Source: Lentzea tibetensis (GTDB lineage Bacteria > Actinomycetota > Actinomycetes > Mycobacteriales > Pseudonocardiaceae). From it: a stretch of DNA of 64,000 nt. Positions 8,549-17,198 of this stretch are shown here, piece by piece (position 1 is the stretch's first letter; each line of letters starts with the position of its first letter). The stretch covers positions 1 through 64,000 of the forward strand of contig NZ_VOBR01000023.1 in assembly GCF_007845675.1 (NCBI RefSeq). The letters are read 5' to 3'. The notes below the pieces were generated by a model. It saw only the letters and a list, made by a program, of their open reading frames with translations, made no database searches and was not told the origin of the DNA. A program made the position numbers and the translations under genes.

Positions 8549-9481
8549 GTGAAAGCGATCGCGTTGACCGAATACGGTGACCCCGAAGTCTTGTCGCTGC
8601 AGGACCTGCCCGACCCGATCGTCGGCCCCGACCACCTGCTGGTCGAGGTGCGCGCGGCGGGCGTCAACCCGGTGGACTACAAGATCCGCCAGGGCTACCT
8701 GCAGGGCGCGTTCCCGCACCACACGCCGCTGATCCCCGGCTGGGACGTCGCGGGCGTGGTGCTCTCCACGGGCACCGCCGTGCACGACTTCAAACCCGGC
8801 GACGAGGTGCTCGGCTACGTCCGCAAGGACCACGTGCAGAACGGCGCCTACGCGGAGCTGGTCTCCGTGCCGGACCGCATGGTCGCGCGCAAGCCGTCCA
8901 CTGTGGACTGGGAGGTCGCCGGCGCACTGCCGCTGGCCGGTCTCACCGCGCTCCAGGCGCTGAAGGCGGCCGGTGTGTCGTCGGGTGACACGGTGCTCGT
9001 GCACGCCGCCGCCGGTGGCGTCGGTCACCTGGCCGTGCAGATCGCGTTCCAGCTCGGCGCGGCCCGCGTCATCGGCACGGCGTCCCCGCGCAACCACGAC
9101 TTCCTGCGCGCACTCGGCGCGGAGCCCGTCCCGTACGGCGACGCGTTGATCGACGCGGTGTCGGAGGCCGTCGGCGGCGACGGCAAGGTGGACGCAGCGC
9201 TGGACTTCGTCGGCGGGCCCGCGTTCGACGACTCACTGCAGCTCGTCAGGGACCGCGCGCGGATCGTGTCCATTGTGGATGGAGGGCGGACGGTGGAGCA
9301 CGGCGCGAAGCACGTGTTCGTCCGGGCTTCCTCCGAACAGCTGCAGTGGCTGGTCGACCTGGTGGCAGCTGGTTCGTTGAAGGTCGAGGTGCAGCGGTCG
9401 TTCCCGCTGGAACAGGCCGCGGATGCGCAGCGCCTGCTCGAAGGTGGTCACGTGCGCGGCAAGGTCGTGCTCACGGTCTGA
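8549..9481 (+). CDS. NAD(P)H:quinone oxidoreductase-like MDR family protein
   Basis: About 310 residues of the zinc-independent medium-chain dehydrogenase family. The N-terminal GroES-like half starts MKAIALTEYGDPEVLSLQDL and the Rossmann half has VLVHAAAGGVGHLAVQIA for NADPH binding. No catalytic-zinc cysteines are seen, consistent with quinone reductases. GTG 8549 gives the usual family N-terminus; TTG codons at 8537 and 8543 would add a few residues. Confidence 0.9.
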   Translation: MKAIALTEYGDPEVLSLQDLPDPIVGPDHLLVEVRAAGVNPVDYKIRQGYLQGAFPHHTPLIPGWDVAGVVLSTGTAVHDFKPGDEVLGYVRKDHVQNGAYAELVSVPDRMVARKPSTVDWEVAGALPLAGLTALQALKAAGVSSGDTVLVHAAAGGVGHLAVQIAFQLGAARVIGTASPRNHDFLRALGAEPVPYGDALIDAVSEAVGGDGKVDAALDFVGGPAFDDSLQLVRDRARIVSIVDGGRTVEHGAKHVFVRASSEQLQWLVDLVAAGSLKVEVQRSFPLEQAADAQRLLEGGHVRGKVVLTV

Positions 9482-9487
9482 GGTCGT

Positions 9488-9510
9488 GGGGCCCGGTGCT
9501 GCCGGGCCCC
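9488..9510. terminator. hairpin between convergent genes
   Basis: GGGGCCCGG/CCGGGCCCC stem (9488-9496 with 9502-9510) between the oxidoreductase gene and the convergent 77-residue gene. It has no long T tract, so it is a weak or bidirectional terminator. Confidence 0.55.
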
Positions 9511-9520
9511 AGCAGGTCGG

Positions 9521-9754
9521 TCAGTCCTCGTCTTCGTCGGGGTCGACAGCGGGAGCGCTGGTGAAAATTTCAATGACCCACTCTTCTTCGAGCGTGTCGC
9601 TGTCCTCCGAGTCGGGTACGAGGCGGTTGTAGAGCTTGACGCCGAGTCCGAGCACGTCAGCCGCCTGAACAGCCTCGATGGCTTCTGCGGCGGAGTCGAC
9701 GATGTTCGTGGTCAGCAGCTGGGGGGCCGTGTAGTCGGCAACTTCTTCAGACAC
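9521..9754 (-). CDS. small acidic hypothetical protein
   Basis: 77 residues from GTG 9754, very acidic, ending in a DPDEDED tail, with two aspartate/glutamate clusters and a helix-forming stretch SAAEAIEAVQAADVL. No cysteine, signal peptide or membrane segment. It is divergent from the lipid-anchored-looking protein gene at 9857. I do not recognise a family; codon use fits a real gene. A ribosomally made precursor peptide was considered, but no modification enzyme lies nearby. Confidence 0.6.
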   Translation of the reverse strand: MSEEVADYTAPQLLTTNIVDSAAEAIEAVQAADVLGLGVKLYNRLVPDSEDSDTLEEEWVIEIFTSAPAVDPDEDED

Positions 9755-9856
9755 GCGCGGACCCTAACGCATTGACTCTTCACCCGATCGAGTTGACACT
9801 AACTGCGCTCGCCGGGGGAGCTTTGTTTGTCGTGCGGGGGTCTAGCAGGGGAAGAG

Positions 9857-10438
9857 ATGCATCAGCACCGGGTTACGCACCGTGGGCGAACCGCGATCAC
9901 GATCGCGGCGGTGATCGTCGGGGTGCTGGCCTTACTGGGCGTGATCACCTTGGTACTCAGCGGCAACTCCAACTCCACCGCCCAGCCACCCGCGACGACC
10001 ACGACCACCACGTCCCGCGGCTCGGCCGAAGGCGCACTGGGCCTGGACAAGACCACCGAGCCGTCCGCGGAGACCAAGGTCGGGACCGGCGCGTTCCGCC
10101 AGCAGCGCGGCATGCTGACCATAGAGGTCACCCGCATCGAGCAGACCGGTGGCCGCATCTCGCTGACGGTGTCCGCCACCAACGCCTCCACCGCGCGGAT
10201 GACACTCCCCGTGACCGGAATCGCCGTGCTGGACAACTCGAACCGCACCTACGTGGCCGCGTCGAGCCAGTGGGACGGCCTGCTGGTGCAGGGCGGCAAG
10301 ACGTCCGGAACCGTGACGCTGGACGAGAAGATCCCCGCTGACGTGACCACGCTCACACTGTCGTTCACGCAGATCTCGGGCCAGTTCGCGCCCACCGGGG
10401 CGGCGATCTCGGTGACCGGCATCCCGGTGCCCCGCTGA
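9857..10438 (+). CDS. membrane-anchored DUF4352-like exported protein
   Basis: 193 residues from ATG 9857, preceded by GGGGAAGAG. One N-terminal transmembrane segment (ITIAAVIVGVLALLGVITLVL) is followed by a Thr-rich linker and an extracytoplasmic beta domain with the composition of DUF4352/Telomeric-repeat-factor-like immunoglobulin folds (GMLTIEVTRIEQTGGRISL, then TNASTARMTLPVTGIAVLDN). Probably a cell-surface protein of unknown role. Confidence 0.75.
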   Translation: MHQHRVTHRGRTAITIAAVIVGVLALLGVITLVLSGNSNSTAQPPATTTTTTSRGSAEGALGLDKTTEPSAETKVGTGAFRQQRGMLTIEVTRIEQTGGRISLTVSATNASTARMTLPVTGIAVLDNSNRTYVAASSQWDGLLVQGGKTSGTVTLDEKIPADVTTLTLSFTQISGQFAPTGAAISVTGIPVPR

Positions 10439-10455
10439 CTTGGTTCGATCGAGGC

Positions 10456-10839
10456 GTGACCACCTCAGCGCCCGCGTCGAACGTGCGGGAACGCCTGGAA
10501 ACCGAGCGCAACGCGTGGATGTGCACGCTGCGGCCCGACGGCTCGCCGCACGTGACTCCCGTCTGGTTCGTACACCTGCACGACACGTGGTGGATCTGCA
10601 GCGAGCGGCCGAACGCCAAGCTGCGCAACGTGTCCGCCGACCCGCGCGTCTCGCTGCACCTCGAGGACGGCGACCACCCCGTGGTGGCGGAAGGCCGGGC
10701 GATCGTGCACCGCACCGGATATCCGGTTGATGTGGTGTCCGCGTTTCGCGTCAAATACGGCTGGGACATCGACACACCGGAGAGCGTGCTGTACGAGGTG
10801 CCGGTGACGAAGTGGCTGCTTTCCGGGGAGGCGCAGTGA
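10456..10839 (+). CDS. pyridoxamine 5'-phosphate oxidase-like (split-barrel flavin) protein
   Basis: 127 residues with the PNPOx-like split barrel: RNAWMCTLRPDGSPHVTPVWF is the usual first strand pair and AKLRNVSADPRVSLHLEDG the flavin-contact region. Actinobacterial members often bind F420 or FMN; which one cannot be told here. The GTGA at its end couples it to the NADAR gene. Confidence 0.85.
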   Translation: MTTSAPASNVRERLETERNAWMCTLRPDGSPHVTPVWFVHLHDTWWICSERPNAKLRNVSADPRVSLHLEDGDHPVVAEGRAIVHRTGYPVDVVSAFRVKYGWDIDTPESVLYEVPVTKWLLSGEAQ

Positions 10840-11338
10840 AGTACTTGTTCTTCTGGGGCCACCAGCCCGAACGCGACGGCAGCGCGGGCAAGGGCTGCCT
10901 GAGCCAGTGGTGGGAGGCGCCGTTCGTCGTCGACGGCCTCACCTTCGCGACCGCCGAGCACTACATGATGTGGGGCAAGGCTCAGCTGTTCGGCGACACG
11001 GCGACCGCCTCGCGCGTGCTCGAGCGACGAGTCCGGTGCAGGCCAAGGCGTTCGGCCGCGAGGTGCGCGGGTTCGACGAGAAGGCATGGACGGAGCACCG
11101 GCTGGAGATCGTCGTGGCCGGCAACACGGCGAAGTTCTCGCAGCACGAGGAGCTGGGCCGATTCCTGGTGGAGACCGGTGATCGCGTGCTGGTCGAGGCG
11201 AGCCCGCTGGACCGCGTGTGGGGAATCGGTCTCACGGCTGATGATCCGCGCGCCTCGGATCCCGCGCAGTGGCTCGGGCTCAACCTGCTCGGCGTGGCGC
11301 TGACCGAGGTTCGCTCGAAGCTCAGTCCCACCAGTTGA
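10836..11338 (+). pseudogene. NADAR (YbiA-like) protein, frameshifted
   Basis: The 5' part reads KYLFFWGHQPERDGSAGKG, then the NADAR-typical FATAEHYMMWGKAQLF in one frame. The rest (TSPVQAKAFGREVRGFDEKAW to the C-terminus) lies in another frame. Adding one G after 11024 restores VLEATSPVQAKAF, so a single-base deletion in a GG run explains it. NADAR domains act on ADP-ribose-linked substrates and riboflavin intermediates. Either a recent pseudogene or a sequencing error. Confidence 0.8.
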
Positions 11339-11738
11339 AGATCAGCTGACCGATGGTCTCCGGCTGCCAGTTGGCGATCTGCTTCAGCTCCACCTCGTGC
11401 AGCTCGGACAGGTCGGCGGCGGACACCGGTGTGTCGAGAACTTCCTTGCTGAGCAACTGAAACGGTGCGTCGAAGGTCCACTTGGGATCATCCACGAAGG
11501 TCTGCTCGCTCATCAGCGCGACGAGCGGCAGCAGCTCGTGGCACACGACGGCGATCGACGCACCGGTGTCGACGCGGTGGAAGTTGGGCGTCACCCCAGG
11601 TTCGGTGTAGTACGTGACTGTCGCACCCGCTCGCCGGGCCGCGTCGTGGCAGAGCGCGCGGAACACGCGTGCGTCGACTGTGCCGGGACACTCCTGGCTC
11701 GCGTGCCAGAAGCCGGTCGCACCGCGTGGCAGCTTCAC
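11322..11738 (-). CDS. hypothetical protein ending in an F-N-W-W-D motif
   Basis: 138 residues if GTG 11738 is used; no clear ribosome site. The core has the composition of a soluble alpha-beta protein, and the C-terminus is NWQPETIGQLIFNWWD. A shorter reading frame at 38319-38531 ends in the same way ([15 protein letters not shown]), so the two are probable relatives. Overlaps the 3' end of the NADAR gene by 17 bp and is divergent from the hydrolase at 11799. Function unknown. Confidence 0.7.
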   Translation of the reverse strand: MKLPRGATGFWHASQECPGTVDARVFRALCHDAARRAGATVTYYTEPGVTPNFHRVDTGASIAVVCHELLPLVALMSEQTFVDDPKWTFDAPFQLLSKEVLDTPVSAADLSELHEVELKQIANWQPETIGQLIFNWWD

Positions 11739-11798
11739 GCGAGCAGGATCCCGCAATCTCGGTTGTTCCAACAGCGCAGCCGTTGCGATGATCCGCGC

Positions 11799-12632
11799 AT
11801 GCCTGACCTCATCGCACACGACGGAACAAGGCTCGCCTACCGCGTGGCCGGGCAGGGCCGCCCGGTGGTCTGCCTGCAGGGCGGCCCGATGATGGACGCG
11901 ACGTACCTGGGTGATCTGGGCGGTCTGTCCGAGCACGTGCAACTGATCCTGCCCGACTACCGCGGCACCGGCGCGTCCCAGACCCCGGCCGACATCACGT
12001 CCTGTCGCTGCGACCGCCTCGTCGACGACGTCGAGGCGCTGCGCGCACACCTGGGTCTCGACCAGCTGGACCTGCTGGCGCACTGCGCGGGCGCGAACGT
12101 CGCCGTGCAGTACGCGGCCCGCCACCCCGAACGCGTCCACAAGCTCGCGATGATCACGCCGAGCACCATGGCCATCGGCGTCACCGCCACCGGCGAGGAC
12201 CGCCGCGAGATCGTCCGCCGCCGCGAAGGCGAGCCGTGGTTCGAGCACGCGTCCAACGCCTTCGAGAAGATCCAGGCCGGCGAGGCCGCCGACTGGGAGG
12301 CCATCGCGCCCTTCACCTACGGCCGTTGGGACGCCGCCGCCCAAGCGCACTACGCGGACATGGAGACGCATCGAAACTGGGAGGCCGCCGCCGCGTTCGT
12401 CGCTGAGGGAGCCTTCACCCCGGAGGCCACCCGCCCGGCGCTCGCCGAGTTCGACGCACCGGTCCTGTTGCTCGCCGGTGAGCTCGACACCGGAGCCCCG
12501 CCCCCGGTGGTGGCCGGCTACACCGCACTGTTCCCGAACCACACGTACGTCACGCAGGAAGGCGGGGGTCACTTCCCGTGGGTGGACAACCCCACGTGGT
12601 TCGCCCAGACCGTCGCGACGTTCCTGGCGTGA
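11799..12632 (+). CDS. alpha/beta hydrolase with a Cys nucleophile position
   Basis: 277 residues with the alpha/beta-hydrolase layout: oxyanion region LQGGPMMDATYL, DYRGTGAS, nucleophile elbow LLAHCAGANVAVQYA, acid LAGELDTGA and histidine GGGHFPWVDNP. The elbow has Cys where Ser is usual (normally GHSxG), as in dienelactone hydrolase. It is close to the proline iminopeptidase/haloperoxidase branch. Substrate unknown. Confidence 0.88.
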   Translation: MPDLIAHDGTRLAYRVAGQGRPVVCLQGGPMMDATYLGDLGGLSEHVQLILPDYRGTGASQTPADITSCRCDRLVDDVEALRAHLGLDQLDLLAHCAGANVAVQYAARHPERVHKLAMITPSTMAIGVTATGEDRREIVRRREGEPWFEHASNAFEKIQAGEAADWEAIAPFTYGRWDAAAQAHYADMETHRNWEAAAAFVAEGAFTPEATRPALAEFDAPVLLLAGELDTGAPPPVVAGYTALFPNHTYVTQEGGGHFPWVDNPTWFAQTVATFLA

Positions 12633-12662
12633 TCGGGCTCGATCGTCCACTGTGGAGTTGAG

Positions 12663-13340
12663 TCAGCGGGCTCGTCTGGCGAACAGGCCCGCGATCAGCA
12701 CTTCCAGCGTCTCCCGCAGGGTCGCGGTGAAATCGAGGCGCAGGGCGGCCAGCGCCGGATCGGCCTCGTAGGCGGCCAGCATCGCGGCCGCGGGCCGTGA
12801 GTGGGTCCAGACGGCGCCGGTCACCATGATGGTGGCCCCAGCGAGCCGCAGTGCGTCGTCCTCGCCGAGCTCGGGCACGTGCTCGAGGATCAGCCGGATC
12901 AGGGCGCCGACGCCTCCGATGGCGGCGCGCTTGTACTTCGCGGCGATCTCCGGGGAGACGTTGTGCTCGAGCACCGCGGCCTGCGTGCTGATCAGGTCGC
13001 ACAGCATCGGGCGCGCCCGGAGCGAGGCCGCGAGCGTTGCGGCGAGCTGGTCACCGCGCTCCGGCAGGGCCGCGCTCGCGTCGATCCCGCTGGCCAGCTC
13101 GTCGCGCAGCTCCTCGAGCCACTGCCGTGTCACGACGTCCAGCAGTTCGAGCAGCACGGCCTCGCGGGACTCGAAGTAGCGCAGCACGTTCGACTTCGCG
13201 AGGCCGACGCGCCTGCTCAGCTCGTTCAGGCTGACCTGCGCCACCGGCATCTCGGTCAGCATCGCGGCGGCGGTGTCCAGGATCATCCGCCTGCGCTCCG
13301 CCCGCTGCTCCTCGCTGTGCGCCCGCTTGAACGACGTCAT
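12663..13340 (-). CDS. TetR family transcriptional regulator
   Basis: 225 residues. The N-terminal TetR helix-turn-helix is complete (RMILDTAAAMLTEMPVAQVS then LNELSRRVGLAKSNVLRYFES); the C-terminal ligand domain is Tetracyclin-repressor-like. Divergent from the SDR gene across about 105 bp that hold three near-palindromic sites, so it very probably represses itself and the SDR gene. Ligand unknown. Confidence 0.93.
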   Translation of the reverse strand: MTSFKRAHSEEQRAERRRMILDTAAAMLTEMPVAQVSLNELSRRVGLAKSNVLRYFESREAVLLELLDVVTRQWLEELRDELASGIDASAALPERGDQLAATLAASLRARPMLCDLISTQAAVLEHNVSPEIAAKYKRAAIGGVGALIRLILEHVPELGEDDALRLAGATIMVTGAVWTHSRPAAAMLAAYEADPALAALRLDFTATLRETLEVLIAGLFARRAR

Positions 13341-13353
13341 GGTCGCAGTCTAC

Positions 13354-13421
13354 AGACCGCCGGTCTCTTGTCAGGAGACCGGCGGTCTGTTAGCGTCGAA
13401 CTCGTAACAGACCGGCAGTCT
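13354..13421. promoter_or_regulatory. three TetR operator sites
   Basis: AGACCGCCGGTCT (13354-13366), AGACCGGCGGTCT (13376-13388) and AGACCGGCAGTCT (13409-13421) are each AGACCG-N-CGGTCT palindromes, the last with one mismatch. Starts are 22 and 33 bp apart, close to two and three helical turns. They fill the divergent TetR/SDR promoter. Confidence 0.85.
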
Positions 13422-13445
13422 TTAAGAGTCTGATGAGGGGTCACC

Positions 13446-14372
13446 ATGTACGAAGTTCCTGACCAGAGCGGGAAGTTCGCTGTCGTCACCGGCGCGAACA
13501 GCGGCACCGGCAAGGAGACCGCCCGGCGGCTCGCCGGCGCCGGAGCGCGGGTCGTGCTGGGCGTCCGCACCGTCGCGAAGGGCGAGCAGGCACGCGACGA
13601 GATCCTCGCCCAGCACCCGCACGCCCAGCTCGAGGTGCGCCGGATCGACCTGGCCGACCTGGCGTCCGTGCAGGAGTTCGCCGACGGGCTCGTCGCCGAC
13701 GGCAAGCCGCTCGACCTGCTGGTCAACAACGCCGGCGTGATGGCGCCGCCCACCAGGATGACCACGGCCGACGGGTTCGAGCTGCAGATGGGCAGCAACT
13801 ACCTCGGCCCGTTCGCGCTGACCGTCCGCCTCCTGCCGCTGCTGCTCGCCGCCGAGGCGCCGCGGGTGGCCACGATGAGCAGCGGCACGGCCAACTTCGG
13901 CCGGATCCACTTCGACGACCTGCAGTGGGAACACCGCCGCTACAGCCCGATGTTCTCGTACGCCCAGTCCAAGCTCGCCAACCTCATGTTCACCGTGCAC
14001 CTCGCCGCCGTGGCAGCCGAGCGCGGCTGGCACCTGCTGAGCACCGGCGCGCACCCCGGCTACACCCGCACGAACCTGCAGACAGCGGGCGCGAGCCTCG
14101 GCCGCGACAAGCCGGCGCGGTCCTGGCTCAACCGAATCGACTTCCTGCCGTCACAGGAGGTCGAGCAGGGTGCCGAACCGCTGCTCTATGCGGCCACCGG
14201 CCCCGATGCCGTCGCCGGTGGCTACTACGGCCCTGGCGGGCGGTTCGGCCTGGTCGGCCCCACGACGACCGCGCGCCCACCGCGCAGGGCACTCGACGCC
14301 GCCGCCAACGCCCGCCTGTGGGCCGAGTCCGAACAGCTGACCTCCGCCGCCCTTCCGACGTCCGTCGCCTGA
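13446..14372 (+). CDS. short-chain dehydrogenase/reductase (retinol-dehydrogenase-like)
   Basis: 308 residues, long for a classical SDR. Cofactor loop [16 protein letters not shown] motif, and active site with Ser in MSSGTAN and [15 protein letters not shown] is typical of the RDH/WW-oxidoreductase-like branch. NADP-dependent carbonyl reduction or alcohol oxidation is expected. Divergent from, and probably repressed by, the TetR protein; a patatin gene follows six bases after its stop, suggesting an operon. Confidence 0.9.
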   Translation: MYEVPDQSGKFAVVTGANSGTGKETARRLAGAGARVVLGVRTVAKGEQARDEILAQHPHAQLEVRRIDLADLASVQEFADGLVADGKPLDLLVNNAGVMAPPTRMTTADGFELQMGSNYLGPFALTVRLLPLLLAAEAPRVATMSSGTANFGRIHFDDLQWEHRRYSPMFSYAQSKLANLMFTVHLAAVAAERGWHLLSTGAHPGYTRTNLQTAGASLGRDKPARSWLNRIDFLPSQEVEQGAEPLLYAATGPDAVAGGYYGPGGRFGLVGPTTTARPPRRALDAAANARLWAESEQLTSAALPTSVA

Positions 14373-14377
14373 TCACG

Positions 14378-15229
14378 ATGGCGACGAAGAACGGCCGCGC
14401 GCTCGTACTGGGCGGCGGCGGTGTGGTCGGTGTCGCCTGGGAACTCGGTGTCCTGGCGGCACTGGACGAACACGGCATCGACGTGACCGCCGCGGACCAC
14501 GTGTACGGAACGTCGGCGGGCGCGGCCGTCGGCGCCCTGCTAGGCAGCGGACTGCCGGTGCGCGAACTGCTCACCCGCCAGACCACGTCGCAGGCGAACG
14601 GCGACACTCCCAGCGCGACCGCGGTGGCCAAGATGATGACCACCTGGCTGCGACTCAGCTCCGAGGTGGCCGATCCGCGGGAACGCATCCGGCAGATCGG
14701 CGCACTCGCACTGACCGCCGAGACGAAGCCGGAAGCCCAGCACCGCGCCGAGATCGCCGCACACCTGCCCTCGCAGAGCTGGCCGCGCACACCACTCACG
14801 ATCACCGCGGTGGACGCGCGCACCGGCGAGTTGCGCCTCTTCGACCGCCAGTCCGGCGCCACCCTGGCCGAAGCGGTCGCCGCGAGCGTCGCGGTCCCCA
14901 TGGTCTGGCCGCCGATCACCTTCGACGGCAACAGCTACATCGACGGCGGCATGCGTTCCGCCACCAACGCCGACCTGGCAGCGGGTCATGCACGCGTGCT
15001 GATCCTGGCCCCGATGCCGGACCCGGAGCTGGCTGACCAGATCGCGCTGCTCAGCCGGACGGCACAGGTCGAGACGATCGTTCCCAACGCGGCGTCCGTC
15101 GCCGCGTTCGGCACCAACCCCCTCGATCCCGCCGTCCGCGCCCGAGCCGCGCAGGCAGGCCACGACCAGGGACGAGCGGCGGCCGCGACCATCCGCGACA
15201 CCTGGCTCGGCGGTTCTGCCCGATCCTGA
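14378..15229 (+). CDS. patatin-like phospholipase
   Basis: 283 residues from ATG 14378. The glycine-rich oxyanion region LGGGGVVGVAWELGVLAAL, nucleophile GTSAGA (GxSxG) and the DGG of the Ser-Asp dyad (YIDGGMRSATNADL) are all present. Likely a cytosolic lipid acyl hydrolase. Starts just after the SDR stop, so probably the same TetR-controlled transcript. Confidence 0.9.
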   Translation: MATKNGRALVLGGGGVVGVAWELGVLAALDEHGIDVTAADHVYGTSAGAAVGALLGSGLPVRELLTRQTTSQANGDTPSATAVAKMMTTWLRLSSEVADPRERIRQIGALALTAETKPEAQHRAEIAAHLPSQSWPRTPLTITAVDARTGELRLFDRQSGATLAEAVAASVAVPMVWPPITFDGNSYIDGGMRSATNADLAAGHARVLILAPMPDPELADQIALLSRTAQVETIVPNAASVAAFGTNPLDPAVRARAAQAGHDQGRAAAATIRDTWLGGSARS

Positions 15230-15259
15230 AGGCCGTCCGGTCTTCTTGGGGCACAACGA

Positions 15260-15490
15260 CTAGTCGACGGGGCCGCGCAGCGTCAGCACCACCCGCAGCA
15301 CGTGCTCGACCGCGGCGGGGAACACCGCGCCGCGCAGCTCTCCGCGGGCGGCGAGGGTGTGGGAAGCGAACTCCAGCATGCGGTCCGCGCCCACCCGTCG
15401 GACGACGAGGGCGGCGATCTCCTCGAGGTCGAGGCCTGGGTTGTCCAGACGGGTCATGGCGAACTCGACGATGAGCTCCTCATCGGTCAT
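15260..15490 (-). CDS. small hypothetical protein
   Basis: 76 residues from ATG 15490, with GAGGGAGGGAA just ahead (better than an upstream start at 15580). Amphipathic helices (DEELIVEFAMTRLDN, LDLEEIAALVVRRV), no cysteines or signal. Located downstream of glnA on the same strand and convergent with the patatin gene. No family recognised. Confidence 0.6.
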   Translation of the reverse strand: MTDEELIVEFAMTRLDNPGLDLEEIAALVVRRVGADRMLEFASHTLAARGELRGAVFPAAVEHVLRVVLTLRGPVD

Positions 15491-15556
15491 GTTCCCTCCC
15501 TCCCCACGCCGTCGAGCGTAGTTCAGGCGGGGCCGGCGTGAGCTGGTGAACAGGCC

Positions 15557-15589
15557 GAAGGCCCGGCGGAACGAGTCCACCGGGCCTTC
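15557..15589 (-). terminator. glnA terminator hairpin
   Basis: GAAGGCCCGG/CCGGGCCTTC 10-bp stem (15557-15566 with 15580-15589), 16 bases after the glnA stop on the minus strand. No T tract. Confidence 0.6.
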
Positions 15590-15604
15590 AGCGAGAACTG
15601 CGGA

Positions 15605-17029
15605 TCACACGTCGTAGTACAGCGCGAACTCGTAGGGGTTCGGGCGCAGGCGCAGCGGGTCGATCTCCTGCTCGCGCTTGAACGAGATCCAGGTGTCGAT
15701 CACGTCCGGTGTGAAGACGCCACCCTCGAGCAGGAACTCGTGGTCGGCCTCCAGGTTGTCCAGCACGGCGTCGAGGGTCGCGGGGACCTGCTTGACGTCG
15801 CGGGCCTCCTCGGGCGGCAGCTCGTAGAGGTCCTTGTCGATCGGGGCCGGCGGCTCGATCTTGTTCTTCACGCCGTCGAGGCCGGCCATGACCATCGCGG
15901 AGAACGCGAGGTACGGGTTGCCGGACGAGTCGGGGCAGCGGAACTCGATGCGCTTGGCCTTCGGGTTGTTGCCCGTGATCGGGATGCGGACGCACGCCGA
16001 GCGGTTGCGCTGCGAGTAGACCAGCGAGACCGGGGCCTCGTAGCCCGGCACGAGGCGGTGGTACGAGTTGACGGTCGGGTTGGTGAACGCCAGCAGCGAC
16101 GGCGCGTGGTGCAGGATGCCGCCGATGTAGTGGCGCGCGGTGTCGGACAGGCCCGCGTAGCCGGACTCGTCGTGGAACAGCGGCGCGCCGTCCTTCCACA
16201 GCGACTGGTGGGTGTGCATGCCCGAGCCGTTGTCGCCGAAGAGGGGCTTCGGCATGAAGGTGACGGTCTTGCCCGCCTGCCACGCCGTGTTCTTGATGAT
16301 GTACTTGAACAGCATCAGGTCGTCGGCCGCGTGCAGCAGCGTGTTGAACCTGTAGTTGATCTCGGCCTGGCCCGCGGTGCCGACCTCGTGGTGGGCGCGC
16401 TCGACGTGGAAGCCGTTGGCCTCCATGTTGAGGACCATCTTGTCGCGGAGGTCCGCGTAGTGGTCGGTCGGCGTGACGGGGAAGTAGCCGCCCTTGTACT
16501 TGACCTTGTAGCCGCGGTTGCCGCCCTCTTCGTCACGGCCGGTGTTCCACCAGCCGGAGATCGAGTCGATCTCGTGGAAGGACGCGTTCGCGGTGGTGTC
16601 GAAGCGGATCGAGTCGAAGATGTAGAACTCGGCCTCGGCACCGAAGTACGCGGTGTCGGCGATGCCCGACTCGGTGATGTACTGCTCGGCCTTGCGCGCG
16701 ATGTTGCGCGGGTCGCGGCTGTACGCCTCACGCGTGAACGGGTCGTGCACGAAGAAGTTGACGATCAGCGTCTTCTCGATGCGGAACGGGTCGAGCCGCG
16801 CGGTGTAGAGGTCGGGCAGCAGCAGCATGTCCGACTCGTGGATCGACTGGAAGCCACGCACCGAGGAGCCGTCGAAGGCGAGGCCATCGTTGATCGCGTC
16901 AGCGTCGAAGGCCGCGGCGGGCAGCGTGAAGTGCTGCATCACGCCGGGCAGGTCGCTGAACCGCACGTCGACGAACTTGACGCCCTCGTCGGAGATGAAC
17001 TTCAGCACCTCGTCGGAATTTTTGAACAC
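15605..17029 (-). CDS. glnA: type I glutamine synthetase
   Basis: 474 residues from GTG 17029 ([12 protein letters not shown]), the usual length; an upstream frame to 17107 is not needed. Key signatures: [16 protein letters not shown], the ATP-binding [26 protein letters not shown] and the adenylylation tyrosine in [11 protein letters not shown]. It makes glutamine from glutamate and ammonia. A GlnR-type box lies upstream, and GlnE, its modifier, is encoded at 5.6-8.5 kb. Divergent from an RDD protein gene, as in mycobacteria. Confidence 0.97.
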   Translation of the reverse strand: MFKNSDEVLKFISDEGVKFVDVRFSDLPGVMQHFTLPAAAFDADAINDGLAFDGSSVRGFQSIHESDMLLLPDLYTARLDPFRIEKTLIVNFFVHDPFTREAYSRDPRNIARKAEQYITESGIADTAYFGAEAEFYIFDSIRFDTTANASFHEIDSISGWWNTGRDEEGGNRGYKVKYKGGYFPVTPTDHYADLRDKMVLNMEANGFHVERAHHEVGTAGQAEINYRFNTLLHAADDLMLFKYIIKNTAWQAGKTVTFMPKPLFGDNGSGMHTHQSLWKDGAPLFHDESGYAGLSDTARHYIGGILHHAPSLLAFTNPTVNSYHRLVPGYEAPVSLVYSQRNRSACVRIPITGNNPKAKRIEFRCPDSSGNPYLAFSAMVMAGLDGVKNKIEPPAPIDKDLYELPPEEARDVKQVPATLDAVLDNLEADHEFLLEGGVFTPDVIDTWISFKREQEIDPLRLRPNPYEFALYYDV

Positions 17030-17091
17030 CTTCGTCGACTCCTTGACTATGGAATACGGCTGGTCATCGCGAGCGACCGTATGTCGGCGGT

Positions 17092-17129
17092 GTTGCCCGT
17101 CCGTCACTCGGATGTTTCGCCAGTGTTAA
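17092..17129 (-). promoter_or_regulatory. GlnR-type binding box upstream of glnA
   Basis: Read on the minus strand: TTAAC, six bases, GAAAC, six bases, GTGAC, six bases, GCAAC. This matches the actinobacterial GlnR pattern gTnAc-n6-GaAAc-n6-gTnAc-n6-GaAAc, about 65 bp before the glnA start. Nitrogen control of glnA is inferred; the glnR gene is not in the window. Confidence 0.75.
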
Positions 17130-17198
17130 CGGGGGTGGTCCAGGGGGCAAGGCGACCTGCCGATCCTCACCCGTTGAGCACAGGCTTACTCTGGTGGG

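Noticed and set aside
9521-9754. RiPP precursor peptide
   Set aside because: No leader/core pattern and no modification enzyme adjacent.
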